Origin: Rhodospirillales bacterium
GTDB lineage: Bacteria > Pseudomonadota > Alphaproteobacteria > Reyranellales > Reyranellaceae
Assembly (NCBI GenBank): GCA_013205335.1
Contig: JABMNB010000112.1
Location: forward strand, 1-8,600
Direction of reading: 5' to 3'
DNA: 8,600 nt
The translations under genes were made by a program, and so were the position numbers. Below are positions 1 through 5,945 of the stretch, piece by piece (the stretch's first letter is position 1; every line of letters starts with the position of its first letter). The notes beneath the pieces were generated by a model. That model had not been told where the DNA came from and ran no database searches. It saw nothing but the letters and a program-made list of their open reading frames with translations.

Positions 1-8
1 ATCGACTC

Positions 9-44
9 GCGGTCGGAGGAGAGCCACCTCCGGCCGCTTTTCTT
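9..44 (+). terminator. Possible intrinsic terminator at the left edge
   Basis: Bases 9-19 pair with 27-37 in an 11-bp, GC-rich stem (one T-G pair, 13 with 33) around the 7-base loop 20-26, followed by TTTTCTT at 38-44. This is the form of a rho-independent terminator for transcription on the plus strand, so it could end a plus-strand gene lying left of the window. It is not oriented to end the leftward genes. An open frame crosses it on each strand, so it could instead be chance pairing in coding DNA. Confidence 0.35.
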
Positions 45-76
45 GAACGGGGAATGCCCGCCGTTGCAAAGGCGTA

Positions 77-304
77 TTAATTGCCTTTGGCGGAATAGGC
101 GGACGTGCTGGTGAACTTGTGCCCGGCAACCCAAGCTTCGACATCAGAGCGGGAGTAAATGACCCCGGCCTGCTTGGCGGTACCTAGCTTAATGAAGCAG
201 GGACCTTTGCCTTTGCAGCGCCAGATTTCGAGGGTGTTGCGCTTGATGCCGAGCATGCTGGCGACTTGATCGCTTGTCAGCGCATCGGAGGTTGATGTGG
301 TCAT
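77..304 (-). CDS. AlpA/excisionase-like helix-turn-helix DNA-binding protein
   Basis: A 75-residue protein that is almost entirely one winged helix-turn-helix domain of the MerR-like/AlpA (HTH_17) type. Residues 9-30 (LTSDQVASMLGI, then KRNTLEIWR) form the helix-turn-helix. The segment GPCFIKLG at 34-41 and IYSRSDVEAWV at 49-59 match the wing and closing helix typical of the family. Such proteins in integrated elements act as excisionases (recombination directionality factors) or as activators of the integrase gene; which applies here cannot be read from sequence. It reads in the same direction as the integrase, downstream of it, separated from the small secreted-protein gene by 142 bases that include a palindrome. 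The start is ATG at 304, with GGAG about 10 bases upstream, a rather long spacing. The stop at 77-79 lies within TTAA, which also contains a plus-strand stop. Confidence 0.8.
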   Translation of the reverse strand: MTTSTSDALTSDQVASMLGIKRNTLEIWRCKGKGPCFIKLGTAKQAGVIYSRSDVEAWVAGHKFTSTSAYSAKGN

Positions 305-423
305 TACAGTGAAACTCCAGCTATACGCCGGGTTTCACTCAATCGGCCGAGGGTTTCCGCATCAATTGCGGGATGATGCTACCATACACAACTTGCGGTG
401 CATCGGCAAGCGAAAACGCAACC

Positions 424-445
424 GCACTTATCGATCGATAAGTGC
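424..445. repeat. Perfect 22-bp palindrome (operator or terminator hairpin)
   Basis: The 11-base half GCACTTATCGA at 424-434 is followed directly by its exact reverse complement at 435-445. It sits one base beyond the TAA stop of the small secreted-protein gene on the minus strand. As RNA it could form a 9-bp stem with a TCGA loop; on the minus strand this is followed by GGTTGCGTTTTC, a poor T-tract. It could therefore be a weak terminator for the int operon, or a symmetric binding site for a dimeric regulator in front of the helix-turn-helix gene. The rest of the 305-446 gap shows nothing recognisable. Confidence 0.6.
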
Positions 446-446
446 C

Positions 447-647
447 TTACCGTTTGTCCTTTGTCACGGTGCCTTTCTGTCGGCCGTAGTTGTCTTTGAT
501 GACTTCCCGGTCTTTGAATACTGGATCTTTCGACACGGTTCCGACCTGCCGTCCGTACTGGTCTCGAATAACCTTGCGGTCGTTAGCCAGTGCCGGTGAG
601 GCCATTAGGGTGACGGCGATGAATACGAGAGCGATGCGTCCAATCAT
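447..647 (-). CDS. Small secreted protein with a tandem YGRQ-GTV motif, coupled to the integrase gene
   Basis: A 66-residue protein of no recognised family. Residues 1-21 look like a Sec signal peptide: one arginine near the start, a hydrophobic core (IALVFIAVTLMA), and a signal peptidase I type ending ALA before ND. The mature ~45 residues contain two copies of one 18-residue motif, at 24-41 and 47-64, with consensus R-[KE]-V-I-[RK]-D-[QN]-Y-G-R-Q-x-G-T-V-[ST]-K-D, joined by PVFKD. The mature part is highly charged and has no cysteine. ATG at 647 is chosen because GGAGGT lies 5 bases upstream and the signal peptide begins there. The same frame runs open further upstream, but only antisense to nothing and inside the integrase gene. 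The start overlaps the integrase stop as ATGA, so translation is probably coupled. The function is unknown; the product would act in the periplasm or outside the cell. Confidence 0.75.
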   Translation of the reverse strand: MIGRIALVFIAVTLMASPALANDRKVIRDQYGRQVGTVSKDPVFKDREVIKDNYGRQKGTVTKDKR

Positions 648-1843
648 GCTGCACCTCCAACTATCCGGTCGGCAATCCGCTGCACCTCGGGCTTGAGGTA
701 TTCCAAGTGTTCGGTCTCCAGGTAGTGACGAGCGGTCACCGATGTCGGTAGATGATTCGTTAAAAGTTCTACGCGCTGGATATCGATCTGGCAGAGCCAT
801 GCGCCAACATGGGTAAACGAACGACGTAAATCATGCGGCGTTAGTTTACGCCCCGCGACTGCGCTCAAGTTCTTCATAGCGTCTCGCGGGTCCTTTATGT
901 GGCCTTCCCACGAGGGAAACACGTAGGGACTGTTGATGCCAAGCTTCTGGCGGCTGTGAAGCAGCTCTATCGCTTGCGACGATAGCGGCAGCCAGACCTT
1001 ATTGCCGTTCTTGAGGTCGGGTAGGTGCCACGTTCCCTTCTCAAAATCCACGCGATCCCAAGTAAGCTTGGTCGCTTCCGACATCCGCGCACCAGTGAGC
1101 AGCAGAAACGTGACAAGGTCGATAGACGACCGAGTATGACCGTTGTGTGCAGTCTCTCGTGCGTTTTGAAGATGGTTCCATACCGCGCTTAGCTGTTCGT
1201 CTGGAATGCGCCCAGTGCGTGGCCTGAGCTTGGCCCACTTGCGGTGAAGCACCTTGACGGGATTGTCAGTGAAGATTGGCGTTTTGTCGTCGTTGGTGTA
1301 TTGGCGAGTCGCGTAATTGAACACCGCCCGGAGGATACCGAAGGCGTGGTTGGCATGACCGGGCGCGCGCTCGCGCATCTCCAAGAAGCTCTCATCCACC
1401 ATGGCCCTCGTAATGCTGGCGAGTGGCTTGTCAGCCCAACCGATCTCTTTGAACGTCGCGCCGACAGCTTGCCTGATCGCCCTCTTACTGGTGTCCTTCA
1501 GAGGAATGTCGCGCATGTAGTCGTCCGCCACCTCGCGGAGCGTGCGCCGTTGCACTATGGATGCTTTGGCAGCCGCTCGGGGGTCGACGCCCATGCGCAT
1601 GTTGCGCAGGTGTTCGCGGGCCGCATCGCGCGCTTGGTCGGGCGTAAATACCCCGTAGGGGCCGATAGTGAGCCGCGCTGCCGGTGCACTGCGACCGCTG
1701 CCGATTCGCCCCTGTACAACGAAGCTCTTGCCCGCAGCGTTAGCCCGCAGGCCGAAGCCCTTGAGATCCGTGTCCCAGTGGAAAGCGTCGCCCTTTGCAG
1801 GTGGGACCAGCTTATCAACGAAGCTCTTTGTGAGTTTTGGCAT
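644..1843 (-). CDS. P4-type tyrosine recombinase (integrase)
   Basis: A 399-residue site-specific recombinase that would integrate and excise the element. Domains in order: an N-terminal arm-binding domain of the DUF4102 type (about 1-90, including LTKSFVDKL, DTDLKGFGLR and LTIGPYGVFTPDQAR); a core-binding SAM-like domain (about 100-200); and a catalytic domain (about 215-395). The catalytic set appears complete: R253 in LLLTGARMSEA, a lysine in the beta-hairpin (K278 or K282), H337 and R340 in TPHDLRR, H364 in TNHLP, and nucleophile Y374 in ARHYLET. The length is normal for the family and no frameshift is seen. ATG at 1843 gives the expected MPKLTKSF start; an upstream in-frame ATG at 1888 would add 15 residues without homology-like character. 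The gene lies next to the compositional boundary, as expected for an integrase beside its attachment site. It overlaps the next gene by four bases. Confidence 0.93.
   Translation of the reverse strand: MPKLTKSFVDKLVPPAKGDAFHWDTDLKGFGLRANAAGKSFVVQGRIGSGRSAPAARLTIGPYGVFTPDQARDAAREHLRNMRMGVDPRAAAKASIVQRRTLREVADDYMRDIPLKDTSKRAIRQAVGATFKEIGWADKPLASITRAMVDESFLEMRERAPGHANHAFGILRAVFNYATRQYTNDDKTPIFTDNPVKVLHRKWAKLRPRTGRIPDEQLSAVWNHLQNARETAHNGHTRSSIDLVTFLLLTGARMSEATKLTWDRVDFEKGTWHLPDLKNGNKVWLPLSSQAIELLHSRQKLGINSPYVFPSWEGHIKDPRDAMKNLSAVAGRKLTPHDLRRSFTHVGAWLCQIDIQRVELLTNHLPTSVTARHYLETEHLEYLKPEVQRIADRIVGGAA
651..658 (-). promoter_or_regulatory. Shine-Dalgarno site inside the integrase 3' end
   Basis: GGAGGTGC on the minus strand supplies the Gly-Gly-Ala codons at the integrase C-terminus and also an almost ideal ribosome binding site 5 bases before ATG at 647. 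It is the best Shine-Dalgarno sequence in the left part of the window. It fixes the start of the small secreted protein and suggests that protein can be made at a high rate relative to the integrase. Confidence 0.7.
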
Positions 1844-1990
1844 AAACACCCCGTAACAACGCAGGGTAAAGCTACGGCAACTTACCACAAATGTAAACGG
1901 CGTCTATCCCATTGTAATTATTGAAAGGTTCGTGGTTATGGCAACCTCCATAAAGCTAAATATAGGCCACCTACAACAAATCAAGGAACT
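1844..1990. other. Probable element/chromosome junction region
   Basis: Composition changes sharply here. The int-ppk2 gap and the first ~17 codons of ppk2 are AT-rich and use ATA, CTA and AAT codons; after about 1986 the sequence takes on the strong GC bias of the rest of the window. An integrase gene sits directly to the left. Together these suggest an attachment site in this stretch, possibly overlapping the start of ppk2. No second copy of a core repeat is visible, because the other end of the element lies outside the window, so the exact crossover cannot be placed. Confidence 0.4.
1865..1897 (-). promoter_or_regulatory. Candidate integrase promoter with an inverted repeat
   Basis: On the minus strand TTTACA (1897-1892) and TAGCTT (1874-1869) are separated by 17 bases and sit just upstream of the integrase start. 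The -35 match is good and the -10 match is weak. An inverted repeat, GGTAA at 1865-1869 and TTACC at 1882-1886, overlaps the -10 region and could bind a regulator or the integrase itself. The element may be autoregulated here, but this rests only on pattern matching by eye. Confidence 0.3.
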
Positions 1991-2720
1991 GCAGGATCGG
2001 CTGACCGAACTCCACGTCCACGATCTGCGAACGGGCGGCCGCGTGCTGATCTGCATCGACGGCTGGGACGCCGCCGGCAAGGGCGGCATGATCGAACGCC
2101 TGGTGGCGGGACTCGAGCCGAAATCGGTCCAGGTCTGGCGCATCGGTGCGCCAACCCCGGAGGAGCAGGGCCGACACTATCTCTGGCGCTTCTGGGACCG
2201 GCTGCCCGGGCCGGGCAATTGGGCGATCTTCGACCGGACCTGGTACGGCCGGGTCCTCGTCGAACGCGTCGAGGGATTCTGCGACAAGGCCGCCTGGAAG
2301 CGCGCCTACCGCGAAATCAACGAGTTCGAGCGCCAGCTCTCCGACGACGGTGTCCGCATTGTGAAGCTGCTCGTGCATGTGAGTGCGGAGGAGCAGAAGC
2401 GGAGAATGATCGAACGGCTCAGCAAACCCAGCAAACACTACAAGATCGGCCTCGAGGATTTTCGCAACATCGCCAAGCGCAAACAATATCTCGAAGCTTA
2501 CGACGACATGCTCGGGCGCACGGACACCGAGCAGGCACCCTGGCACGTCGTTGCCAGCGACGAGAAGATGCATGCCCGTCTGAAGGGCCTCCGAATCATC
2601 GCGGACAGGCTGGGCGAAGGCGTCAAGATCGAGGAACGTGGGCTGGATCCGAGAATCCTCGAGGCCGCCTACGAAGCCTGGGGCTGGCGGCCGGAGAAAC
2701 CCGAGAACGGCAAGAAGTAG
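1938..2720 (+). CDS. PPK2-family polyphosphate kinase (single domain, resembles the C-terminal half of polyphosphate:AMP phosphotransferase)
   Basis: A 260-residue cytoplasmic P-loop kinase that moves phosphate between polyphosphate and a nucleotide. Walker A is GWDAAGKGG at 42-50 (K48). The Walker B/lid segment is FDRTWYGRVLVERVEGF at 98-114 (D99, R100). The family segment KHYKIGLEDFRN is at 167-178 and APWHVVASDEK at 200-210. GWDAAGKGG and WYGRVLVERVEGF recall the C-terminal domain of polyphosphate:AMP phosphotransferases rather than the usual GRDAAGKGG/WYNR class I enzymes. The protein has only one such domain, so its nucleotide preference is uncertain. ATG at 1938 is preferred, with AAAGG 9 bases upstream; GTG at 1932 is only 3 bases from that site. 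The first ~17 codons are AT-rich, unlike the rest of the gene. It converges on rlmJ with 16 bases between stops and no clear terminator. Confidence 0.9.
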   Translation: MATSIKLNIGHLQQIKELQDRLTELHVHDLRTGGRVLICIDGWDAAGKGGMIERLVAGLEPKSVQVWRIGAPTPEEQGRHYLWRFWDRLPGPGNWAIFDRTWYGRVLVERVEGFCDKAAWKRAYREINEFERQLSDDGVRIVKLLVHVSAEEQKRRMIERLSKPSKHYKIGLEDFRNIAKRKQYLEAYDDMLGRTDTEQAPWHVVASDEKMHARLKGLRIIADRLGEGVKIEERGLDPRILEAAYEAWGWRPEKPENGKK

Positions 2721-2736
2721 AAGCAGCGCCCCGAGG

Positions 2737-3603
2737 TCACTTCCTCGCGTCCGGGTCGGCGCTGGCTGACGACGCGAAAAACGCCGCCCTGACTCCGTCT
2801 CCGAGTCGCGCCGCGATCCAAGGCAGCGCCTCTCGCATCGCCTCTTCGAATTTCCACGGCGGGTTGATCACGACCAGGCCGCAGGCCGCGAGCTTGCCTT
2901 CGGGCACGCGCGGACCGAGATCGAGTTCCATGCGCAGGCATTTCACCTCCGACAGAGAGGCGAAGAACGACGAAACGGCCGCCTCGTCCTTGATTGGATA
3001 CCAGATCGCGTAGCAACCGATGGGGAAGCGGCGCAGCCCATGCCGCACGGCGCGCGCCAGCCGCTCGAACTCGTCGATCGCCTCGAAGGGCGGGTCGATC
3101 AGCACCAGGGCACGGCGCTCGACCGGCGGCAGCAGCTCCTTCAGCGCATGATAGCCGTCGGCCTGGCGCACCTCGACCGCCCGGTCTCCGGCGAACTCGC
3201 GCTTGAGAAGCAACGCTTCCTGCGGGTGCATTTCGCAGGCGACGAATCGGTCGCCCGGTCGCAACGCCGCCCGGATCAGCCGCGGCGAGCCGGGATAGCG
3301 CTGGAGCGCACCTCTGGAGGGGCCGAATTTGCGATCATAGGCCTGAACGGCCGCGATATAGCGAACGACGGCGGCCGGCATGCCGGCCCGCGCCTCGGCC
3401 GTCAGCCGTGCGATGCCCGCCTCGGCCTCGCCTGTGCGCCGCGCCTGCTCGCTGCCAAGATCGTAGCCGCCCGCCCCGGCATGTGTGTCGAGCACGAACA
3501 GCTTCTTGTCTTTGGCGGTCAGCAGCCGCAGAAGCTCACAGAGCGCGGTGTGCTTCAGCAAGTCGGCGAAATTGCCGGCGTGGTAGCCGTGGCGATAATT
3601 CAA
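2737..3603 (-). CDS. rlmJ: 23S rRNA (adenine2030-N6)-methyltransferase RlmJ
   Basis: A 288-residue SAM-dependent methyltransferase that, in characterised members, methylates N6 of A2030 in 23S rRNA (E. coli numbering). The N-terminus MNYRHGYHAGNFADLLKH is the family signature. The SAM-binding motif follows as DTHAGAGGYDL at 39-49. The catalytic (D/N)PPF-type motif is IDPPFE at 169-174. INPPW at 246-250 is a further family segment. The start is TTG at 3603: it is the only codon that gives the conserved MNYRH beginning, and no in-frame ATG lies just upstream. No strong Shine-Dalgarno is present; GGACGGG about 11 bases upstream is the nearest purine-rich stretch. The gene is divergent from the acetamidase gene with 86 bases between starts. 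It is a housekeeping gene and places this part of the window in the core chromosome. Confidence 0.93.
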   Translation of the reverse strand: MNYRHGYHAGNFADLLKHTALCELLRLLTAKDKKLFVLDTHAGAGGYDLGSEQARRTGEAEAGIARLTAEARAGMPAAVVRYIAAVQAYDRKFGPSRGALQRYPGSPRLIRAALRPGDRFVACEMHPQEALLLKREFAGDRAVEVRQADGYHALKELLPPVERRALVLIDPPFEAIDEFERLARAVRHGLRRFPIGCYAIWYPIKDEAAVSSFFASLSEVKCLRMELDLGPRVPEGKLAACGLVVINPPWKFEEAMREALPWIAARLGDGVRAAFFASSASADPDARK

Positions 3604-3626
3604 AAGATTTGCCCGTCCGTGCCGAT

Positions 3627-3655
3627 TTGAGATGATTCCCCGGGCACGGTATGTG
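3627..3655 (+). promoter_or_regulatory. Candidate sigma-70 type promoter for the acetamidase unit
   Basis: TTGAGA at 3627-3632 and TATGTG at 3650-3655 are separated by exactly 17 bases in the rlmJ-acetamidase gap. Transcription would start near 3662, leaving a leader of about 28 bases before the ATG at 3690. The hexamers match the consensus moderately, and chance matches are common, so this is only a candidate. Confidence 0.35.
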
Positions 3656-3689
3656 CTTCGGGCGCAGGACGCTACAATTGAGGATCGAA

Positions 3690-4628
3690 ATGGCCAACCA
3701 CGAGCTGCATTCTTCGCCCGAGACCTGCCATTGGGGCTATTTCGACAGCCAGCTGGAGCCGCGGCTTCGCATCAAGTCGGGCGACACCGCGACCATCCAT
3801 TGCGTGTCAGGCGCCGCCGAAATCCTGCCCGGCGAGCCGTTCAACGTGCTGCCCGAGCATCGCGAAATCCTGGCGACGCTGAAGCCGCATATCGGCCGCC
3901 ACATCCTGACCGGCCCCGTCCATGTCGAGGGCGCCGAGCGCGGCGACGTGCTGGCGGTCGAGGTGCTCGACATCAAGTTCCGTACCAACTGGGGCTGGAA
4001 CGTGCAGCGGCCGCTGATGGGCACCCTGCCCGAGGACTTCCCCTTCTATCGCCTGACGCACATTCCGATCGATTCCAATCGCGGCGTCTGCACCATGCCG
4101 TGGGGCACCGAGATCGAACTCAAGCCGTTCTTCGGCATCATGGGCGTCGCCCCGCCGCCGGAATGGGGCCAGTGCAGCTCGGTCGAGCCGCGCGCCTTCG
4201 GCGGCAACATCGACAACAAGCACTTCCGGGTCGGCACGACGGTCTATTTCCCGGTCTTCGCCGACGGCGGCCTGTTCTCCACCGGCGACGGCCATGGCGT
4301 GCAGGGTGACGGCGAGGTCAACCTGACGGCGCTCGAAACCAGCCTGAGTGGCACCTTCAAGTTCACCCTGCACAAAGATATGAAGCTCAACAATCCGCGC
4401 GCCGAGACCGCGACGCACTGGATCACGCACGGCTTCGACCAGGATCTCGACGACGCCGCCAAGGAGGCGCTGCGCGACATGATCCGGCTGATCACCGCCA
4501 AGACCGGCCTCAAGCCCGAGGACGCCTACATGCTCTGCAGCCTGCAGGCCGACCTGCACGTCACGCAGACGGTGGACGGCAACAAGGGCATCCACTGCAT
4601 GATCGAGAAGAAGATCATCGGCGGCTGA
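3690..4628 (+). CDS. Acetamidase/formamidase family amidohydrolase
   Basis: A 312-residue protein of the FmdA/AmdA family, cytoplasmic enzymes that hydrolyse small amides such as formamide or acetamide to ammonia and the acid. Segments resembling the family are SGDTATIHCVSG at 30-41, GPVHVEGAERGDVLAVEVLDI at 75-95, FGGNIDNK at 170-177, the acidic/histidine-rich stretch FADGGLFSTGDGHGVQGDGEV at 190-210, and the C-terminal DAYMLCSLQADLHVTQTVDGNKGIH at 278-302. The length is close to the shorter bacterial members. ATG at 3690 is chosen because GAGGA lies 5-6 bases upstream; an in-frame ATG at 3651 would add 13 residues and falls in the candidate -10 promoter element. The PLP enzyme gene follows after 31 bases, so the two probably form one operon. 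The exact amide is unknown, as many family members are assigned only by similarity. Confidence 0.88.
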   Translation: MANHELHSSPETCHWGYFDSQLEPRLRIKSGDTATIHCVSGAAEILPGEPFNVLPEHREILATLKPHIGRHILTGPVHVEGAERGDVLAVEVLDIKFRTNWGWNVQRPLMGTLPEDFPFYRLTHIPIDSNRGVCTMPWGTEIELKPFFGIMGVAPPPEWGQCSSVEPRAFGGNIDNKHFRVGTTVYFPVFADGGLFSTGDGHGVQGDGEVNLTALETSLSGTFKFTLHKDMKLNNPRAETATHWITHGFDQDLDDAAKEALRDMIRLITAKTGLKPEDAYMLCSLQADLHVTQTVDGNKGIHCMIEKKIIGG

Positions 4629-4659
4629 AGGCACGGGCTGGGGAACAGGCGGACGGATC

Positions 4660-5766
4660 ATGACGCACCTGCAGCTTCTCGACGAGGCGGTCGCCCGTCA
4701 CAACGATGCCGAATGGTCCCGCCATGCGCTGGAGCTGATCCGCAACGACCAGCGCCGCTCGGCAGACACGCACCTGCTGCGGCTCGACCTGCCGGTACTC
4801 GAGGGAATCGACGTCTATCTCAAGGACGAGTCGACCCATCCCACGGGCAGCCTGAAGCACCGGCTGGCGCGCTCGCTGTTCCTGTACGGCATCTGCAACG
4901 GGCGGATCCGGCAAGACACGCCGATCGTCGAGGCGTCGTCGGGCTCGACGGCGATCTCGGAGGCCTACTTCGCGCGCCTGCTGGGCCTGCCCTTCCATGC
5001 GGTGATGGCGGCATCGACCTCGGCGGAGAAAATTGCGGAGATCGAACGGCAGCACGGGAAGTGCCACCTGATTGCGGACGGTCGCGGCATCTACGCCGCG
5101 GCCGAGGCGCTCGCGAGCGAGCTGCGCGGCGTCTATGTCGATCAGTTCACCTATGCCGAGCGGGCGACCGACTGGCGCGGCAACAACAACATCGCCGAAT
5201 CAATCTTCGAGCAGATGAGCCGAGAACCCCACCCCGTACCGACCTGGATCGTGATGAGCGCGGGGACCGGCGGCACGACGGCGACGCTCGGCCGGTACAT
5301 CCGCTACATGCGTTACGCCACGCGGCTCTGCGTGGCCGATCCGGAGTACTCAGCCTTCTTCGAGGCCTACGCCAAGGGCAATCTCCAGGCGACCTGCGAG
5401 CGCGGTTCACGTATCGAAGGCATCGGCCGGCCGAGGGTCGAGCCATCGTTCATGCCGGACATGATCGATCGCATGATGCGGGTGCCCGACGCTCAATCAC
5501 TGGCAGGCATGCGGGTATTGTCGCGGCTGCTCGGCCGCAGGGTCGGCGGCTCGACCGGTACCAACTTCGTGGCGCTGTGCATCCTGACGTCGCGCATGAA
5601 GGCGGAAGGCCGCACGGGATCGCTGGTGTCGCTGATCTGCGACGGCGGCGAGCGCTACGGTCACACCTACTACAACGACGAATGGATCGCCGCTCAGGGT
5701 CTCGACATCGCCCCGCACGAGCGGGCGCTCGAAGCCTTCCTGCAGGACGGCGAGGCGATCATCTAG
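4660..5766 (+). CDS. PLP-dependent cysteine synthase family protein, Cds1-like cysteine desulfhydrase
   Basis: A 368-residue fold-type II PLP enzyme. YLKDESTHPTGSLKHR at 53-68 holds the likely PLP lysine K66. SSGSTAIS at 93-100 is the substrate-carboxylate loop. AGTGGTTAT at 201-209 is the glycine-rich phosphate-binding loop. EGIGRP at 253-258 and GGSTGTN at 296-302 complete the family pattern. The segments TGSLKHRLARSLFLYG and VEASSGSTAISEAYFARLLGLPF closely resemble Cds1-type enzymes, which break L-cysteine into sulfide, pyruvate and ammonia, rather than CysK/CysM. The reaction is inferred from this resemblance, not from a diagnostic residue. ATG at 4660 is preceded by a weak GGCGGA site. 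It follows the amidohydrolase gene closely and is likely co-transcribed; both products would release ammonia. Confidence 0.85.
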   Translation: MTHLQLLDEAVARHNDAEWSRHALELIRNDQRRSADTHLLRLDLPVLEGIDVYLKDESTHPTGSLKHRLARSLFLYGICNGRIRQDTPIVEASSGSTAISEAYFARLLGLPFHAVMAASTSAEKIAEIERQHGKCHLIADGRGIYAAAEALASELRGVYVDQFTYAERATDWRGNNNIAESIFEQMSREPHPVPTWIVMSAGTGGTTATLGRYIRYMRYATRLCVADPEYSAFFEAYAKGNLQATCERGSRIEGIGRPRVEPSFMPDMIDRMMRVPDAQSLAGMRVLSRLLGRRVGGSTGTNFVALCILTSRMKAEGRTGSLVSLICDGGERYGHTYYNDEWIAAQGLDIAPHERALEAFLQDGEAII

Positions 5767-5865
5767 CCTTGCGGCTGGGTACACGGCGGCGGCGTCCTGG
5801 CCGGCGGCGCCATCGGCCGCGCCACCGACGACGGCGACCAGCAGGGCCATGAAAGCCGCTTTCAC
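5767..5865 (-). pseudogene. Possible remnant of a small secreted-protein gene
   Basis: On the minus strand a GTG at 5865 is preceded by GGAG with 6 bases between, and encodes a signal-peptide-like start: MKAAFMALLVAVVGGAADGA. After roughly 30 codons the frame runs on, antisense, into the 3' end of the Cds1-like gene, where it no longer looks like protein. Another frame ends naturally at a TAG just before that gene, after CTQPQG, so a frameshift in a short secreted protein is one explanation. Chance is another, because GC-rich DNA readily yields alanine/valine-rich frames. Confidence 0.2.
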
Positions 5866-5945
5866 GAGAATCTCCGGGTTGTGTCCCTCCCTGCACTCGC
5901 AGGAGTACCCGGGCGCTGCGCAGGGGACGCAAATCAGGCCGGCAA

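Noticed and set aside
648..800. In-frame upstream extension of the small secreted protein to an ATG at 800
   Set aside because: The extension lies wholly within the integrase gene in another frame, would bury the signal peptide 51 residues inside the protein, and lacks the good ribosome site seen before 647.
1244..1924. A 226-codon plus-strand open frame opposite the integrase
   Set aside because: Antisense to an intact tyrosine recombinase with its full catalytic set; no recognisable motifs of its own.
1..1930. A hidden defence or toxin-antitoxin system in the mobile region
   Set aside because: Only the integrase, a small secreted protein and a helix-turn-helix protein are visible. None has nuclease, toxin or effector motifs, and the likely cargo lies outside the window.
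3807..4661. Long minus-strand open frame opposite the amidohydrolase
   Set aside because: No domain character; the plus-strand frame has clear family segments and a ribosome binding site.
4713..5852. A 379-codon plus-strand open frame overlapping the Cds1-like gene in another frame
   Set aside because: The product is dominated by Arg, Ala and Gly, while the frame at 4660-5766 contains complete PLP-enzyme motifs.
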